Assembly: GCA_027452205.1 (NCBI GenBank)
Contig: DAIDGV010000001.1
Coordinates: 1 to 64,000 of the forward strand
Source of the DNA: a candidate division FCPU426 bacterium
Lineage (GTDB): Bacteria > Oederibacteriota > Muellerivitia > Muellerivitales > Muellerivitaceae
Direction of reading: 5' to 3'
DNA: 64,000 nucleotides
A model generated the notes under the pieces. It was not told where the DNA came from. It saw nothing but the letters and a program-made list of their open reading frames with translations, and searched no databases. The position numbers were made by a program, and so were the translations under genes. Shown here piece after piece: positions 13,971-23,193 of this stretch (position 1 is the stretch's first letter; every line of letters starts with the position of its first letter).

Positions 13971-14900
13971 TTAGGGCACCAGGTATAAAAGGGGGTTTTG
14001 GGGCTTATCGTTCAGGCGAACCTCAAAATGCAAGTGGGGCCCTGTCACCCGTCCTGTGGCGCCAACCTTGCCGATCAGGTCACCTTTTTTAACGACCGCG
14101 CGGACCTTCACCAATATCTGGTCCAAATGCCCGTACCAGGTGGTCAATCCCTGGCCATGGTCCAGGATGATCAAATTGCCATACCCCGCGTGGAGGCCCG
14201 CGAAAATCACGGTTCCATCCTGGGCTGCCACCACCCGGGAGCCCCATCCAGGGGCCAGGTCCAATCCGGCATGGAACCGCACCTTACCGCTAATAGGGTC
14301 CTTCCGGTCGCCAAACCCATCGGCAAAACGACCCGTAGTGGGTTTCGTAAAGGTCTTTTGGAGTGTCAAGGAACGAAGGGTTAACCAACGAATATTGTGG
14401 TTCGTCAGGTAATTACCACCGGGTAAATAAAGCACTTCGCCCGAATAAAGGTCCCCGTTAGCGGCTTTGTGGTTCGCCTTTAATAAAGCGGCTAAAGAAA
14501 CACCGTAAGCCTTCGCGATATCGCTCAACCCCTGTCCCCGTTTGACCACATGAAAGATCCCGTCACAAGAAGGGATCAAAAGGGTCGTATCGGGCTTGGG
14601 CTCATTCTCGTTATTGAACTCATTAAGACTGCGTAAGGTCTCTTCGGAAAGTTTGAATTTTTGGGCCAGGAAAAAAAATGTATCGCCGGGAACGGTGTGA
14701 TATAGGAAAAACTCGAATCCGGGTACAGTGACTCCCGGCGCCGCCTCTAATTGGGAGAACACGGTCCGGGAACGGGGGGCGGAAAAAAGCTGTAGGAACT
14801 TTGGCGAAAAGATCCAAACGGCCCAAAGCACCATGCTGAACCAGAGGACCCCTAAAAAAAGAGCGACGGAGAAATAGGTCCGTCGCAATGGATCGCCCAT
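13971..14900 (-). CDS. Membrane-anchored LysM / M23 peptidoglycan endopeptidase
   Basis: A 309-residue cell-wall enzyme. One membrane segment is near residues 10-32, so the rest is periplasmic. Two LysM repeats follow (about 65-110 and 114-157), of the type that binds peptidoglycan glycan chains. The M23 domain (about 190-305) keeps the zinc ligands: FHAGLD (H and D near 209 and 213) and the HLHFEV motif (near 288-292). It is therefore likely an active endopeptidase, unlike the EnvC homologue at 45754..47013. ATG at 14900 lies 3 bases after the rho stop, so it is translated from the rho transcript. Confidence 0.9.
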   Translation of the reverse strand: MGDPLRRTYFSVALFLGVLWFSMVLWAVWIFSPKFLQLFSAPRSRTVFSQLEAAPGVTVPGFEFFLYHTVPGDTFFFLAQKFKLSEETLRSLNEFNNENEPKPDTTLLIPSCDGIFHVVKRGQGLSDIAKAYGVSLAALLKANHKAANGDLYSGEVLYLPGGNYLTNHNIRWLTLRSLTLQKTFTKPTTGRFADGFGDRKDPISGKVRFHAGLDLAPGWGSRVVAAQDGTVIFAGLHAGYGNLIILDHGQGLTTWYGHLDQILVKVRAVVKKGDLIGKVGATGRVTGPHLHFEVRLNDKPQNPLLYLVP

Positions 14901-14903
14901 GAT

Positions 14904-16163
14904 TTACTCGCTGGCGGAACCCTTCATCGATTCCAAGAAAGCTTTGTTGGACTTGGTGCGGCGCATCTTGTCCAAAAGGAACTCCATGGCATCCACCGGG
15001 TTGTTCGGGTTGAGGATCTTGCGGAGGATCCAGACCTTATTAAGTTCTTCTTCGGTCATCAACAATTCCTCGCGGCGAGTGCCGGACTTGGTGATATCGA
15101 TGGCCGGAAAAACGCGGCGCTCGGCCAATTTGCGGTCGAGGATGATCTCCATGTTACCCGTGCCCTTGAACTCTTCGAAAATGACCTCATCCATACGGCT
15201 TCCGGTGTCGATCAAGGCGGTGGCGATGATGGTCAAACTGCCTCCCTCTTCGATATCACGGGCCGCGCCAAAGAAGCGCTTCGGGCGTTGCAAGGCGTTG
15301 GAATCCACACCGCCGGAGAGCACTTTGCCCGACGAAGGGACGATGGTGTTATAAGCGCGTCCTAAACGGGTGATGGAATCGAGCAAGATGACCACGTCCT
15401 TCTTGTGTTCCACCAAGCGTTTGGCCTTCTCAATGATGATCTCGGCGACCGTCACGTGCCGTTCAGGTGGCTCGTCGAAAGTGGAAGAGACCACTTCGCC
15501 CTTCACGGACCGCTGCATGTCGGTGACTTCTTCCGGACGTTCGTCGATGAGCAGCACGATCAAATAAACTTCCGGGTGGTTCTTGGCGATGCTGTTGGCT
15601 ATCTTCTGCAACAGGATGGTCTTACCGGTACGGGGAGGGGCCACCACCAGCGCGCGCTGGCCTTTGCCCAGGGGGATCAAAAGATCCATCACCCGCATCG
15701 ACAGGTCGTCACCGGCCGTCTCCAGCCAGATACGCTTGTTGGGATAAATAGGCGTCAAGTTATCGAAAAGCACCTTTCCCTTGATGGCTTCAGGCGATTC
15801 AAAGTTGATGGTATCGACCTTGAGCAGGGCGAAGTAGCGCTCCCCTTCTTTGGGGGAACGGACTTGGCCGGTCACCGTATCGCCGGTACGAAGGCCAAAG
15901 CGGCGGATCTGCGAGGGAGAAACATAGATATCGTCAGGGCCGGGCAAGTAGTTGTAGTTGGCTGAGCGAAGGAAGCCGAAACCATCGGGCAGGATCTCCA
16001 GGACGCCTTCGGCGTTAATGACCCCGTTGCGTTGGGTCTGGGTCTCCAGGATCTTGAAGATCAGGTCCTGCTTCTTCATGGTGCCGATCTCTTCGAGATT
16101 CAGCCCCCGGGCCACCTCCGTCAACTCGGCGATGGTCTTCTTCTTCAGGTCCGTAATGTCCAT
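14904..16163 (-). CDS. rho: Transcription termination factor Rho
   Basis: Hexameric RNA-dependent ATPase that terminates transcription. From the ATG at 16163 the protein has 419 residues, like E. coli Rho. It shows the N-terminal [14 protein letters not shown] helical domain, the RNA-binding cold-shock domain ([18 protein letters not shown]), Walker A APPRTGKT and the RNA-contacting [20 protein letters not shown] region. The frame extends 11 codons to a TTG, but the ATG fits the family length and has AAGGA upstream. There is no long insertion of the kind seen in some Actinobacteria and Bacteroidetes. Confidence 0.98.
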   Translation of the reverse strand: MDITDLKKKTIAELTEVARGLNLEEIGTMKKQDLIFKILETQTQRNGVINAEGVLEILPDGFGFLRSANYNYLPGPDDIYVSPSQIRRFGLRTGDTVTGQVRSPKEGERYFALLKVDTINFESPEAIKGKVLFDNLTPIYPNKRIWLETAGDDLSMRVMDLLIPLGKGQRALVVAPPRTGKTILLQKIANSIAKNHPEVYLIVLLIDERPEEVTDMQRSVKGEVVSSTFDEPPERHVTVAEIIIEKAKRLVEHKKDVVILLDSITRLGRAYNTIVPSSGKVLSGGVDSNALQRPKRFFGAARDIEEGGSLTIIATALIDTGSRMDEVIFEEFKGTGNMEIILDRKLAERRVFPAIDITKSGTRREELLMTEEELNKVWILRKILNPNNPVDAMEFLLDKMRRTKSNKAFLESMKGSASE

Positions 16164-16417
16164 AAAACTTAAGATCCTTTCAAAATGGGTGGCCAACCTT
16201 GAATCATTCCGGCCATTTTTGATGCTTGGTTTTTAAACTGACCCGCTTTTAAAACTTAAAAAACAAGATGATTTAAAGGGTTTTGTTGATGAACGACTTG
16301 GGGTTTCCGTTGATCTCGCTCAAAGTTCCTAGGGTATTCAGGTGATTCGGGTATTTTCGGCTTAGGAAGTGTTCCGCTGGGAGTTTTTGAGGAAAAGTAC
16401 TGATCTGCAGACGATTT

Positions 16418-16445
16418 ATCCTAGCATGACCCCCTTGGCTGTCAA
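16418..16445 (-). promoter_or_regulatory. Candidate promoter of rho, with a leader of about 250 bases
   Basis: On the minus strand a consensus TTGACA (16445..16440), a 16-base spacer and TAGGAT (16423..16418). Predicted start near 16411 gives an untranslated rho leader of about 250 bases (16164..16411). That leader has no convincing gene; an autoregulatory Rho-dependent leader, as in E. coli, is possible. The -35 box overlaps the stop of the upstream GGDEF gene. Confidence 0.6.
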
Positions 16446-17851
16446 CCCTTTTTTGCCTCGATGGGGTAGGCGATGACCTGGTCCCGGCCCTTATTTTTAG
16501 CGGCATAGAGGGCTTGGTCCGCGTTCCCGATCAGATCCGTACTGGTCTCAGCGTCCTTCGGAAAAGTCGCCACCCCAACAGAAACCGTCACTCCTGTCGT
16601 CTCCGCCCCCACGGCAAAAACGAACGCCTTGATCTTGACCCTTATCCTCTCGGCTAGCTCCAGGGCCTTTTCTTTGGTGGTCTCCGGGGCGATCACGACC
16701 ATCTCTTCCCCGCCATAACGGGCGACCAAATGGGTCACATCCGCTTGTTCTTTCAGGATATTCGCCACCTGCATCAGCACATGGTCGCCCGCCACATGGC
16801 CATAAGTGTCGTTGTACCGTTTGAAATGATCGATGTCCAGGATCAACAAACTCAGGGGCGAATCATAACGGCCCGCCAAGACCAGTTCCTCTTCCAAGCG
16901 CTGTTTGAAATAGCGGTGGGAATAAAGCTTGGTCAACCCGTCCGTAATGGAAAGTTTTTGGACCCTTTCATAAAGCAGGGATTTTTGAAGCCCGATAGCG
17001 ATCTGGTTGAAGAACACTTGGAAATTCGAGAATTTTTCTTCGTCCATAAAGTTAGGCTGCGGCGAATAGGAGCACAAGAAACCGATGACCTTGTCCTGGA
17101 TGATGAAAGGGATGAACAGGAATGATTGGATGGAAAGAGAACGAAGTTTCTCCAGCCGCGTGTCTTGTCCCAAGGACGATACCAGGACCGGTTTCCTTTC
17201 CCGGGCCAGCACCGCCAGTAATTGGCGGGTATCCACGTCTATCTCCGCCTTGCGCAAGAACAATTCGTCACAGCCCGATGTGACGCGCACATTGTATTTT
17301 TTGTGGTCCGGTGAAACGACCGCGATCACGAAGTGGGGCAGGTCGAAAGTGCGCTCGGTGAATTCTTTGATCAGGTCCAGCATCTCCTGGGCGTTCAGGG
17401 TGCTGCCTAGGTCTTTGATGACGTCGTACAAATGACCGATCTCCCGTAATTGCTTATCGATACGGCCATTCTCTTTTTTAAGCTTCTCGACGACCGCCTT
17501 GAAATCGGCAAACTCGGCCCTTTTGGCCTCGTTCTGGGATACGAACTCCCTTTCCATTTTGTGATACCGGTCCTTCGTGGAATAAGGCACCGCATATAAA
17601 AGCCACAAACTGAGCATCTCCGGCCAGACCCAAACCTCTTGGGCAGCGCCCAAGAAAAAGTGAAGGACTAAAACACCCACCGTATAAACGCTCAAGAACC
17701 AAAAGGCCATGACCCGGTAGTGGAAGCTGATATAAGAGATGAAGAAGACCGGAATGAACATCAAGAGGCTGCTGGAAGGACGCCACAATTCCAACGTCAG
17801 GATGCCCAAAGCCAGGGCCAGCCCCCTTAATTTTGGTGAAAGATCAGCCAT
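16442..17851 (-). CDS. Membrane GAF-GGDEF protein (putative diguanylate cyclase, GGEEM variant)
   Basis: A 469-residue protein. Several hydrophobic segments occupy residues 1-90, a coiled linker follows, then a GAF-like sensor domain (about 135-285) and a GGDEF domain (about 300-469), which makes cyclic di-GMP from GTP in active members. The active-site loop reads GGEEM (near 379-383) rather than GGDEF/GGEEF, and the position of the inhibitory RxxD I-site holds DVTH, so product inhibition at that site is unlikely. DIDHFKRYNDTYGH is intact. ATG at 17851 has GGAGG six bases upstream and overlaps the preceding GGDEF gene by 8 bases. Confidence 0.85.
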   Translation of the reverse strand: MADLSPKLRGLALALGILTLELWRPSSSLLMFIPVFFISYISFHYRVMAFWFLSVYTVGVLVLHFFLGAAQEVWVWPEMLSLWLLYAVPYSTKDRYHKMEREFVSQNEAKRAEFADFKAVVEKLKKENGRIDKQLREIGHLYDVIKDLGSTLNAQEMLDLIKEFTERTFDLPHFVIAVVSPDHKKYNVRVTSGCDELFLRKAEIDVDTRQLLAVLARERKPVLVSSLGQDTRLEKLRSLSIQSFLFIPFIIQDKVIGFLCSYSPQPNFMDEEKFSNFQVFFNQIAIGLQKSLLYERVQKLSITDGLTKLYSHRYFKQRLEEELVLAGRYDSPLSLLILDIDHFKRYNDTYGHVAGDHVLMQVANILKEQADVTHLVARYGGEEMVVIAPETTKEKALELAERIRVKIKAFVFAVGAETTGVTVSVGVATFPKDAETSTDLIGNADQALYAAKNKGRDQVIAYPIEAKKG

Positions 17852-19310
17852 GTTTGGCCTCCGGCTTGGGAGAGACCCTCACCAAATTACGGCCGTCGGC
17901 CTTGGCTTGGTAAAGCGCGTGGTCCGCTTGGTCAATGAAGGTTTCCGCGTCCCGGAATTGGGGTGTCAATTCAGCGATACCGATAGAGACCGTCACATGG
18001 GTCTTTTCACCCGCCGCGACCACCTCTTGCTCTTCCACCTTTTGGCGGATACGTTCCGCCACGGTCACCGCGCCATCCAAGGGCGTCTTTAAGAGAAGCA
18101 CGGAAAATTCCTCGCCGCCATAACGGGAAACCAGGTCCACCGTCCGCACGCTGTCCCGCAGCACCTGGGCGACCAGCTTGAGCACCTTGTCCCCCACCAA
18201 GTGGCCGTAAGTGTCGTTGTAGCGTTTGAAATGGTCCACGTCGATCATCATCACGCTCAGGGGCAGCTTGTGTTCCAACGCGCGGAAGATCTCGTCCCTC
18301 AAGCGGTCCTTGTAATGGCGCTGCACATAAAGGCCGGTCAGGCCATCGGTGGTGGCCAACTCGATGGTTTGGTAATAAAGGGCCACATGTTCCAAGGCGA
18401 CCGTTCCCAAGTCGCAGAAATTGGACAAAAGCCGGGCGTCTTCCTGCCGGAAAGAATTGGCCATCGAGCTTTCCATGCGGATAAGCCCCAACAATTCGTG
18501 GCCGCCCATCAGGGGCGCCGCCACGAGGCTTTTCACCTGGTTGTCCTCGGATATCTCCTGAAAGCGAAAATCATTGGCAAGATCGTTGATGACCAGGGGT
18601 TTCTTTTGGGCAATGACCCAGGCGTTGAAAGGATCCGTGGGATTTAATCGCTCCCGGTTGAGCCGAACGTCCATATCCGTATCCACGCTATACCGCACCG
18701 CGTGTAGGCTTTTGCTCACGCTGCTATCGAACAGCAAAAGGGTATAGACCCCTCCCGGCACCATGAAGGTCTTGGAAATGGTCTCGATCATCAGAACGAC
18801 CACCTCCTGGTTCTTGAAGGTCATAGCCAGGCTGCGGGCCAGTTCGTTCAAGGCCGTATAACGCTGGATCTTGACCTGGTTGGAGCCGTAGGAAAGCAGG
18901 ATCTTCTCATGATCGATCCGGCTGTCCGTCAGGTTCAGTTGGAGCTCTTCAGATTCCTTTTGGAGTTGGAACCGAGACAGTTCCCCGGTCTTGGCCCAAT
19001 TTTTCCAAAGGTAAACATTCACCGACAAACTGGTGATGAAGATCGCCAGGACCCAGGGCGACTCGCCCGCGACCAAAAGATTGATGACCGCCGTCAACAG
19101 CACCAACGAGGTCAGGATGGCCGTTTCGATCCAACCCAAGCAAATAGCCGAAAGGACGATGGGGATATAGAAAAGAAGAAGGCCGACCATCACGTCGCCC
19201 GAATGCTGTAACGCGATATAAGAAACCACCATCGCGGGAAAAGCGCTGCCCAGGACCAAGACCCAACGCTGGTATTGATTGAGGTTTTCTAGTTTTTCGG
19301 TGAGTTGCAT
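17844..19310 (-). CDS. Membrane GAF-GGDEF diguanylate cyclase with I-site
   Basis: A 488-residue paralogue of the following gene with the same layout: hydrophobic N-terminal region (about 15-105), coiled linker, GAF domain (about 150-310) and GGDEF domain (about 320-480). The catalytic loop is GGEEF (near 397-401) and is preceded by RTVD, a proper RxxD inhibitory I-site five residues before the loop. This looks like an active, feedback-inhibited diguanylate cyclase. The tandem pair (8-base overlap) may form a coupled sensor set. It lies 39 bases after coaE. Confidence 0.88.
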   Translation of the reverse strand: MQLTEKLENLNQYQRWVLVLGSAFPAMVVSYIALQHSGDVMVGLLLFYIPIVLSAICLGWIETAILTSLVLLTAVINLLVAGESPWVLAIFITSLSVNVYLWKNWAKTGELSRFQLQKESEELQLNLTDSRIDHEKILLSYGSNQVKIQRYTALNELARSLAMTFKNQEVVVLMIETISKTFMVPGGVYTLLLFDSSVSKSLHAVRYSVDTDMDVRLNRERLNPTDPFNAWVIAQKKPLVINDLANDFRFQEISEDNQVKSLVAAPLMGGHELLGLIRMESSMANSFRQEDARLLSNFCDLGTVALEHVALYYQTIELATTDGLTGLYVQRHYKDRLRDEIFRALEHKLPLSVMMIDVDHFKRYNDTYGHLVGDKVLKLVAQVLRDSVRTVDLVSRYGGEEFSVLLLKTPLDGAVTVAERIRQKVEEQEVVAAGEKTHVTVSIGIAELTPQFRDAETFIDQADHALYQAKADGRNLVRVSPKPEAKHG

Positions 19311-19349
19311 GATCGAGTCTTTTCGGTCTGGCTAGAAATTTTGGCAGAC

Positions 19350-20012
19350 CTATAGATTCAAGAAAGGTGCCATCCATTGATATAAGGCATATTTTAGGTC
19401 TTTTTCGCCCTTTTGGTTGTAAATAACCCAGTCCGCCCGGATGTCCTTGCGCTTTTGCGGCCACTGAAGTTTCGTTCGTTGGCGGATTTCTGCCAGACTC
19501 CAACCCCGCTTTTTAAGCCTTTTCTGCCGAATTATGTCGTTCGCCGAGATGGAAAGCACCGCGTCAAAGGAACGATTGAAACCCCGTTCGAACAACAAAG
19601 GCACTTCGACCACCACGAAAACAGGTTGAGGCTTTCGCTTCGCCTGTTGGGCGATCCAATCCCCCACGGCCTTTCGCACCGCCGGGTGCATGATGCCGTT
19701 CAACTTATTTTGACGTGAGGACGACTGAAAAGCAGCCCGGGCCAGCTTTTTTCGGTCAACTTGGCCCTTTTCGCTCAGGATGCCTTTGCCAAAAGCCCTC
19801 ACCAATTGGGCAATGACCTTTTTGTTTTCCAACAACTGATGGCTCAAGTGGTCCGTTTGCAGGATCGGTATTTTCTTGGACGCGAAAAAAGCCAAGGCCA
19901 CACTCTTCCCCGCGCCGATCCCGCCTGTTAGGCCTATCCGTAAAGGACGCGGCCTTTTCAAAAGGCGGCTGAACTTCGCCGGGGATAAGTTCGACTGGTA
20001 GGGCTTTTTCAA
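19350..20012 (-). CDS. coaE: Dephospho-CoA kinase
   Basis: Last step of coenzyme A synthesis: phosphorylates the 3'-hydroxyl of dephospho-CoA. Walker A GGIGAGKS is at residues 30-37, followed by QTDHLSHQLL and the LID-region sequence RLKKRGWS. With the TTG at 20012, which directly follows the folD TAA, the protein has 220 residues and an N-terminal extension of about 18. A second TTG at 19961 would give the more usual MKRPRPLRIGLTGG start, but neither has a strong Shine-Dalgarno site, so the start is uncertain. Confidence 0.92.
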   Translation of the reverse strand: MKKPYQSNLSPAKFSRLLKRPRPLRIGLTGGIGAGKSVALAFFASKKIPILQTDHLSHQLLENKKVIAQLVRAFGKGILSEKGQVDRKKLARAAFQSSSRQNKLNGIMHPAVRKAVGDWIAQQAKRKPQPVFVVVEVPLLFERGFNRSFDAVLSISANDIIRQKRLKKRGWSLAEIRQRTKLQWPQKRKDIRADWVIYNQKGEKDLKYALYQWMAPFLNL

Positions 20013-20864
20013 TTACAGGCCTGTTTGCTGTTGAAAGGCTTGAAAGGTGTTCTTCATCAATAGGGCAATGGTCATCGGTCCCACGCCGCCGGGCACCGGG
20101 GTAATGGCCGAGGCCTTGGGGGCAATGGCTTCATAATCCACGTCACCCACCAGCTTGCCTTCGGGGGTGCGGTTAATTCCCACATCCACCACCACCGCCC
20201 CCTCTTTCACCCATTCCCCTTTGACGAATTTGGGCTTGCCGATAGCGGCCACCACAATGTCGGCCTGCTTGATGACGTCCCCGATGTTCTGGGTCTTGCT
20301 ATGGCAAACGGTCACCGTCGCGTTGGCTTCTAACAATAAAAGGGCCATGGGCTTGCCCACCATGATGCTGCGGCCAATGACCACCACGTTCTTTCCGGCC
20401 ACTGGGATCTTGTAATGGTCCAGCATCACCATCACCCCCGCCGGGGTGCAAGACCGCAACCCGGGCAGACCCGCCACTAACTTGCCCAGGCTGGCCGGGT
20501 GCATGCCATCCACGTCCTTTTTCGGGTCGATGGTTTCGATCACCTTTTGTTGGTTCAGCCCATTGGGCAAGGGGAATTGCACCAAAATACCATGCACTTC
20601 GGGCTTGGCATTGAGGGTGCGGATGAGGGAAAGGAGGTCTTCTTCTTTGGTATCCGCGGGCAGTTTGTATTCTTCGGAATAATAGCCCAGCGTATCACAG
20701 GCCTTCTTTTTGCGGCCCACATAGACCTTCGAAGCCGGGTCTTCGCCCACCAGCACCACCGCCAGACCAGGCCTTTTGCCGGTCGGCTTGAGCTTTTCAA
20801 CGTCCAGCGCCAGCTTCTCTTGAACCGCCTTCGCGGTCGCGTTGCCATCCATGATCAAGGCCAT
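20013..20864 (-). CDS. folD: Methylene-THF dehydrogenase / methenyl-THF cyclohydrolase
   Basis: Bifunctional one-carbon enzyme, 283 residues, interconverting 5,10-methylene- and 10-formyl-tetrahydrofolate. The YVGRKKKACDTLGY segment carries the catalytic Tyr/Lys, DVDGMHPASLGKL and the NADP-binding GRSIMVGKP are present, and PVPGGVGPMT is the family signature. ATG at 20864 has AGGAG five bases upstream. It is one of five folate or one-carbon loci in this window (with pabB/pabC, folE, folP and metF). Confidence 0.97.
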   Translation of the reverse strand: MALIMDGNATAKAVQEKLALDVEKLKPTGKRPGLAVVLVGEDPASKVYVGRKKKACDTLGYYSEEYKLPADTKEEDLLSLIRTLNAKPEVHGILVQFPLPNGLNQQKVIETIDPKKDVDGMHPASLGKLVAGLPGLRSCTPAGVMVMLDHYKIPVAGKNVVVIGRSIMVGKPMALLLLEANATVTVCHSKTQNIGDVIKQADIVVAAIGKPKFVKGEWVKEGAVVVDVGINRTPEGKLVGDVDYEAIAPKASAITPVPGGVGPMTIALLMKNTFQAFQQQTGL

Positions 20865-20996
20865 GTTGTCTCCTAAAAGTAGTAAAGCATTCTCGTATTC
20901 GAGGCTAACCTTTGTCTATCCCAAGACGAATTACTGATGTTCTTTCCAATCATTAAAATTCGGTCGCTTCGATTTCACTTCTCAAAATTACTTAAC

Positions 20997-21695
20997 TTAG
21001 CTAGCCCCAGGCGGAGGCTTCATCTCATAGGTAACCGTTCCATCCAAAGCATTGATAAAAACAGTACCATCATCTGTATCCGCCTTATAAACCGGAACCA
21101 TTAATTGCATCTTGTCCTGCATTTGATCAGAACGAAGTAATTTGGGAGCTACTGATGGAATCTTATAACCCTTTTGATTTGCGATTTTAACCGCTTCTTG
21201 AGCCGAAATTATCCGAGAGGCCTCATAAGGAGCAATAAAAAAGGTACCGTACCAGAATTTTAATTGTCCACAACCATCAGTATTAACGTCGTCCAAAAAG
21301 AAATCAAAGGTTGGGCCTCTTCCAAAACTTCGCCCGCGGCCATTCGACTTAGTGTAAGAATAATTTAATTCTTCGAAATTACCGGGACCCGAGAAGTTGT
21401 AGGAAACATGCAGATCATATTTGTGCCCCGGAAAATGATTACTTACATCCCATCTTTTAATACCCTTCGGATCAATATAAGGAGCGTAATACTTTGCCCA
21501 TTTTTCCCCAAATTGCTTTACTAAGTATTGATAACAAATGTCATAAATTTGTTGATCCTTACAAACCATTCCCCAGCTAACCGCAGAAGAAACATTGGTT
21601 ACATCTGGCTTGGTAGAATCAGCTGTATTTGAACTTTCAGCAAAAACAAAGTTCACATTAAAAAAACAAAACAAGATCAATAATGTCTTTAGCAT
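20997..21695 (-). CDS. Secreted protein of unknown function, PepSY-like C-terminus
   Basis: I do not recognise the family. From the ATG at 21695 (GAGGGGG five bases upstream) the product has 232 residues with a clear signal peptide, MLKTLLILFCFFNVNFVFA. The frame stays open much further upstream, but that part overlaps the DUF2784 gene and lacks a start signal. The mature protein is rich in Tyr, Asn and Gly. Its last 60 residues (AVKIANQKGYKIP to VFINALDGTVTYEM) resemble a PepSY-type repeat. The gene is visibly more AT-rich than its neighbours, which may reflect transfer or relaxed constraint. Confidence 0.7.
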   Translation of the reverse strand: MLKTLLILFCFFNVNFVFAESSNTADSTKPDVTNVSSAVSWGMVCKDQQIYDICYQYLVKQFGEKWAKYYAPYIDPKGIKRWDVSNHFPGHKYDLHVSYNFSGPGNFEELNYSYTKSNGRGRSFGRGPTFDFFLDDVNTDGCGQLKFWYGTFFIAPYEASRIISAQEAVKIANQKGYKIPSVAPKLLRSDQMQDKMQLMVPVYKADTDDGTVFINALDGTVTYEMKPPPGAS

Positions 21696-21730
21696 TAAAA
21701 CCCCCTCACACGAATCTCGAGCAAAAACGA

Positions 21731-22123
21731 TTAGTTCTTCTCCCTCCTCGGCTTCACATACCAAAAGCTCAAAACCAACGCCGTAAAGAACAAGACATAA
21801 ACGATCATAAAGGTTTGGGGGCTGAAGTCGTAATACATGATCCGATGGACCCAGAACTCCATAAAAGTCACTTGGTAAACCCCGCCGCCCGCGGTCATCC
21901 GCAATTGGTTTTCCCAGGTGGTTAGGGGGCAATCCCGGTTGCTGAGCGACTCATAAACCACATAGCCCATGGCCACTAGATGCAACAAACGAAACTTTAA
22001 ATTGTGAACAAAGTCCCACTTCAAGAAATACCCGATCCAAACTACTGCCAAACCCAGTACCACAAAGAGCACATAAGAAAAATGTACCAACAATACAATA
22101 TCGGCTAAGGTGCTATCGCCCAT
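21731..22123 (-). CDS. DUF2784-family membrane protein
   Basis: A 130-residue membrane protein with three or four hydrophobic segments. The sequence ADIVLLVHFSYVLFVVLG, a central NRDCPLTTWENQLR and the final FVHRI-type segment match the DUF2784 pattern (CPLTxxEN). The function is unknown. I place the start at the ATG at 22123, which has GAGG upstream and overlaps the end of pabC by 11 bases; an ATG at 22153 in the same frame is possible. It is probably co-transcribed with pabB-pabC without a known functional link. Confidence 0.8.
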   Translation of the reverse strand: MGDSTLADIVLLVHFSYVLFVVLGLAVVWIGYFLKWDFVHNLKFRLLHLVAMGYVVYESLSNRDCPLTTWENQLRMTAGGGVYQVTFMEFWVHRIMYYDFSPQTFMIVYVLFFTALVLSFWYVKPRREKN

Positions 22124-22964
22124 GTGGGTCCAAAACCTCAACTCGGTAAGCATCCCATAATCTTTGGATCATTTCCCCGTTGCCCTTCAGCTTTTTGCCG
22201 TTGATATGCGATATCCCCAGCACCCCCACGCCGGACCCGGCCATGATCACCTCGCCCTTTTTCAAAGCGTCCGCGGGTTTCCAGGCCTTCACCACCATCG
22301 GGATACGGTACTCTTTACATATCTTCCAGATCTTGATGCGGGTCACGCTGGCCAGGCCCCCCAGTTCCAGGGGCGAGAAGCAAAGCTTTTTGCCGTCGAA
22401 CCAAAGCGGGGTCGAGGAACCCCCATCGACCACAAAACCTTTTTCATCCAACCGAAGGATGTCCGCCCATTCGGGATGGTCGCGAAAGACCGCCCGGGTG
22501 GTCATATAGATGGCCGCTTTGAAATGATTGGGAAATACCCGTGGGCTGGAAGCCACCCAGGGGCTGACCCCCACTTTGCCCATCAAGACCGCCGTTTGTT
22601 GGATGTTATGCCGTAAAGGCCGGGCGGTCGCGTAAAGGGTAGGTGGATGGTTCTCGAATTGCCGGGGACTGGGCGCGACCAGGGTTTCTTGGGTCAGGTT
22701 GAACCGCACCATGAAATCCTGTCCGATCTCTTTATGGAATAAGGCGATGCCTTTGAGGAGATCGGCTTTCGAGGGGGCCGTCCAACGCAAAAAGGCACAA
22801 CCCTTCTTGAGCCGGGCGTAATGTTCGGCAAAGCCGAAGGCCTTGCCCTGATAGACCGGAATGGCCTCAAAGAGGCTTTCCCCATAGAAAAGCCCGGTGT
22901 TGACCGGTGAGATGCGCACCTGGTCGGCGTTCTGTATCTTGCCCTTCCAATAGACCCTGATCAT
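22113..22964 (-). CDS. pabC: Aminotransferase class IV, probably aminodeoxychorismate lyase
   Basis: A 283-residue PLP enzyme of fold type IV. NTGLFYGESLFEAIPV matches the family N-terminal motif, and the PLP lysine is in NHFKAAIYMTTR. GGSSTPLWFDG and LGGLASVTR are the phosphate-binding regions. The family includes branched-chain aminotransferase and D-amino-acid aminotransferase; the position downstream of a PabB-like gene favours 4-amino-4-deoxychorismate lyase, which makes p-aminobenzoate for folate. ATG at 22964 has GGGGAG five bases upstream. Confidence 0.8.
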   Translation of the reverse strand: MIRVYWKGKIQNADQVRISPVNTGLFYGESLFEAIPVYQGKAFGFAEHYARLKKGCAFLRWTAPSKADLLKGIALFHKEIGQDFMVRFNLTQETLVAPSPRQFENHPPTLYATARPLRHNIQQTAVLMGKVGVSPWVASSPRVFPNHFKAAIYMTTRAVFRDHPEWADILRLDEKGFVVDGGSSTPLWFDGKKLCFSPLELGGLASVTRIKIWKICKEYRIPMVVKAWKPADALKKGEVIMAGSGVGVLGISHINGKKLKGNGEMIQRLWDAYRVEVLDPHGR

Positions 22965-22997
22965 CGAAACTCCCCAGATCAATTCTTACGCCTATGC

Positions 22998-23185
22998 CGT
23001 CATTGCGAGGAATGGCCCCCGAATAGGGGGACGTTCATGACGAAACAATCTCAGTTTAAATAAGCCGTTAACCAACACCCAAACAACCCATGAACTGAGA
23101 TTGTAATTGGCCTTCGGCCAATCATGCTTGGCCCAAAGGGCCAACGCACCACAATCTTGCCGCACAGTTCGCGGCTCGCAATGAC
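22998..23185. repeat. CGTCATTGCGAG-type palindromic element
   Basis: The element opens with CGTCATTGCGAGG (22998..23010) and closes with CTCGCAATGAC (23175..23185). Inside, ACAATCTCAGTT (23045..23056) pairs with AACTGAGATTGT (23093..23104), and smaller hairpins (GGCCTTCGGCC, TTGGCCCAAAGGGCCAA) follow. This nested layout matches a dispersed, MITE-like repeat I know from many environmental genomes. It fills the gap between pabB and pabC. No protein is encoded. Confidence 0.75.
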
Positions 23186-23193
23186 ACCAACAT

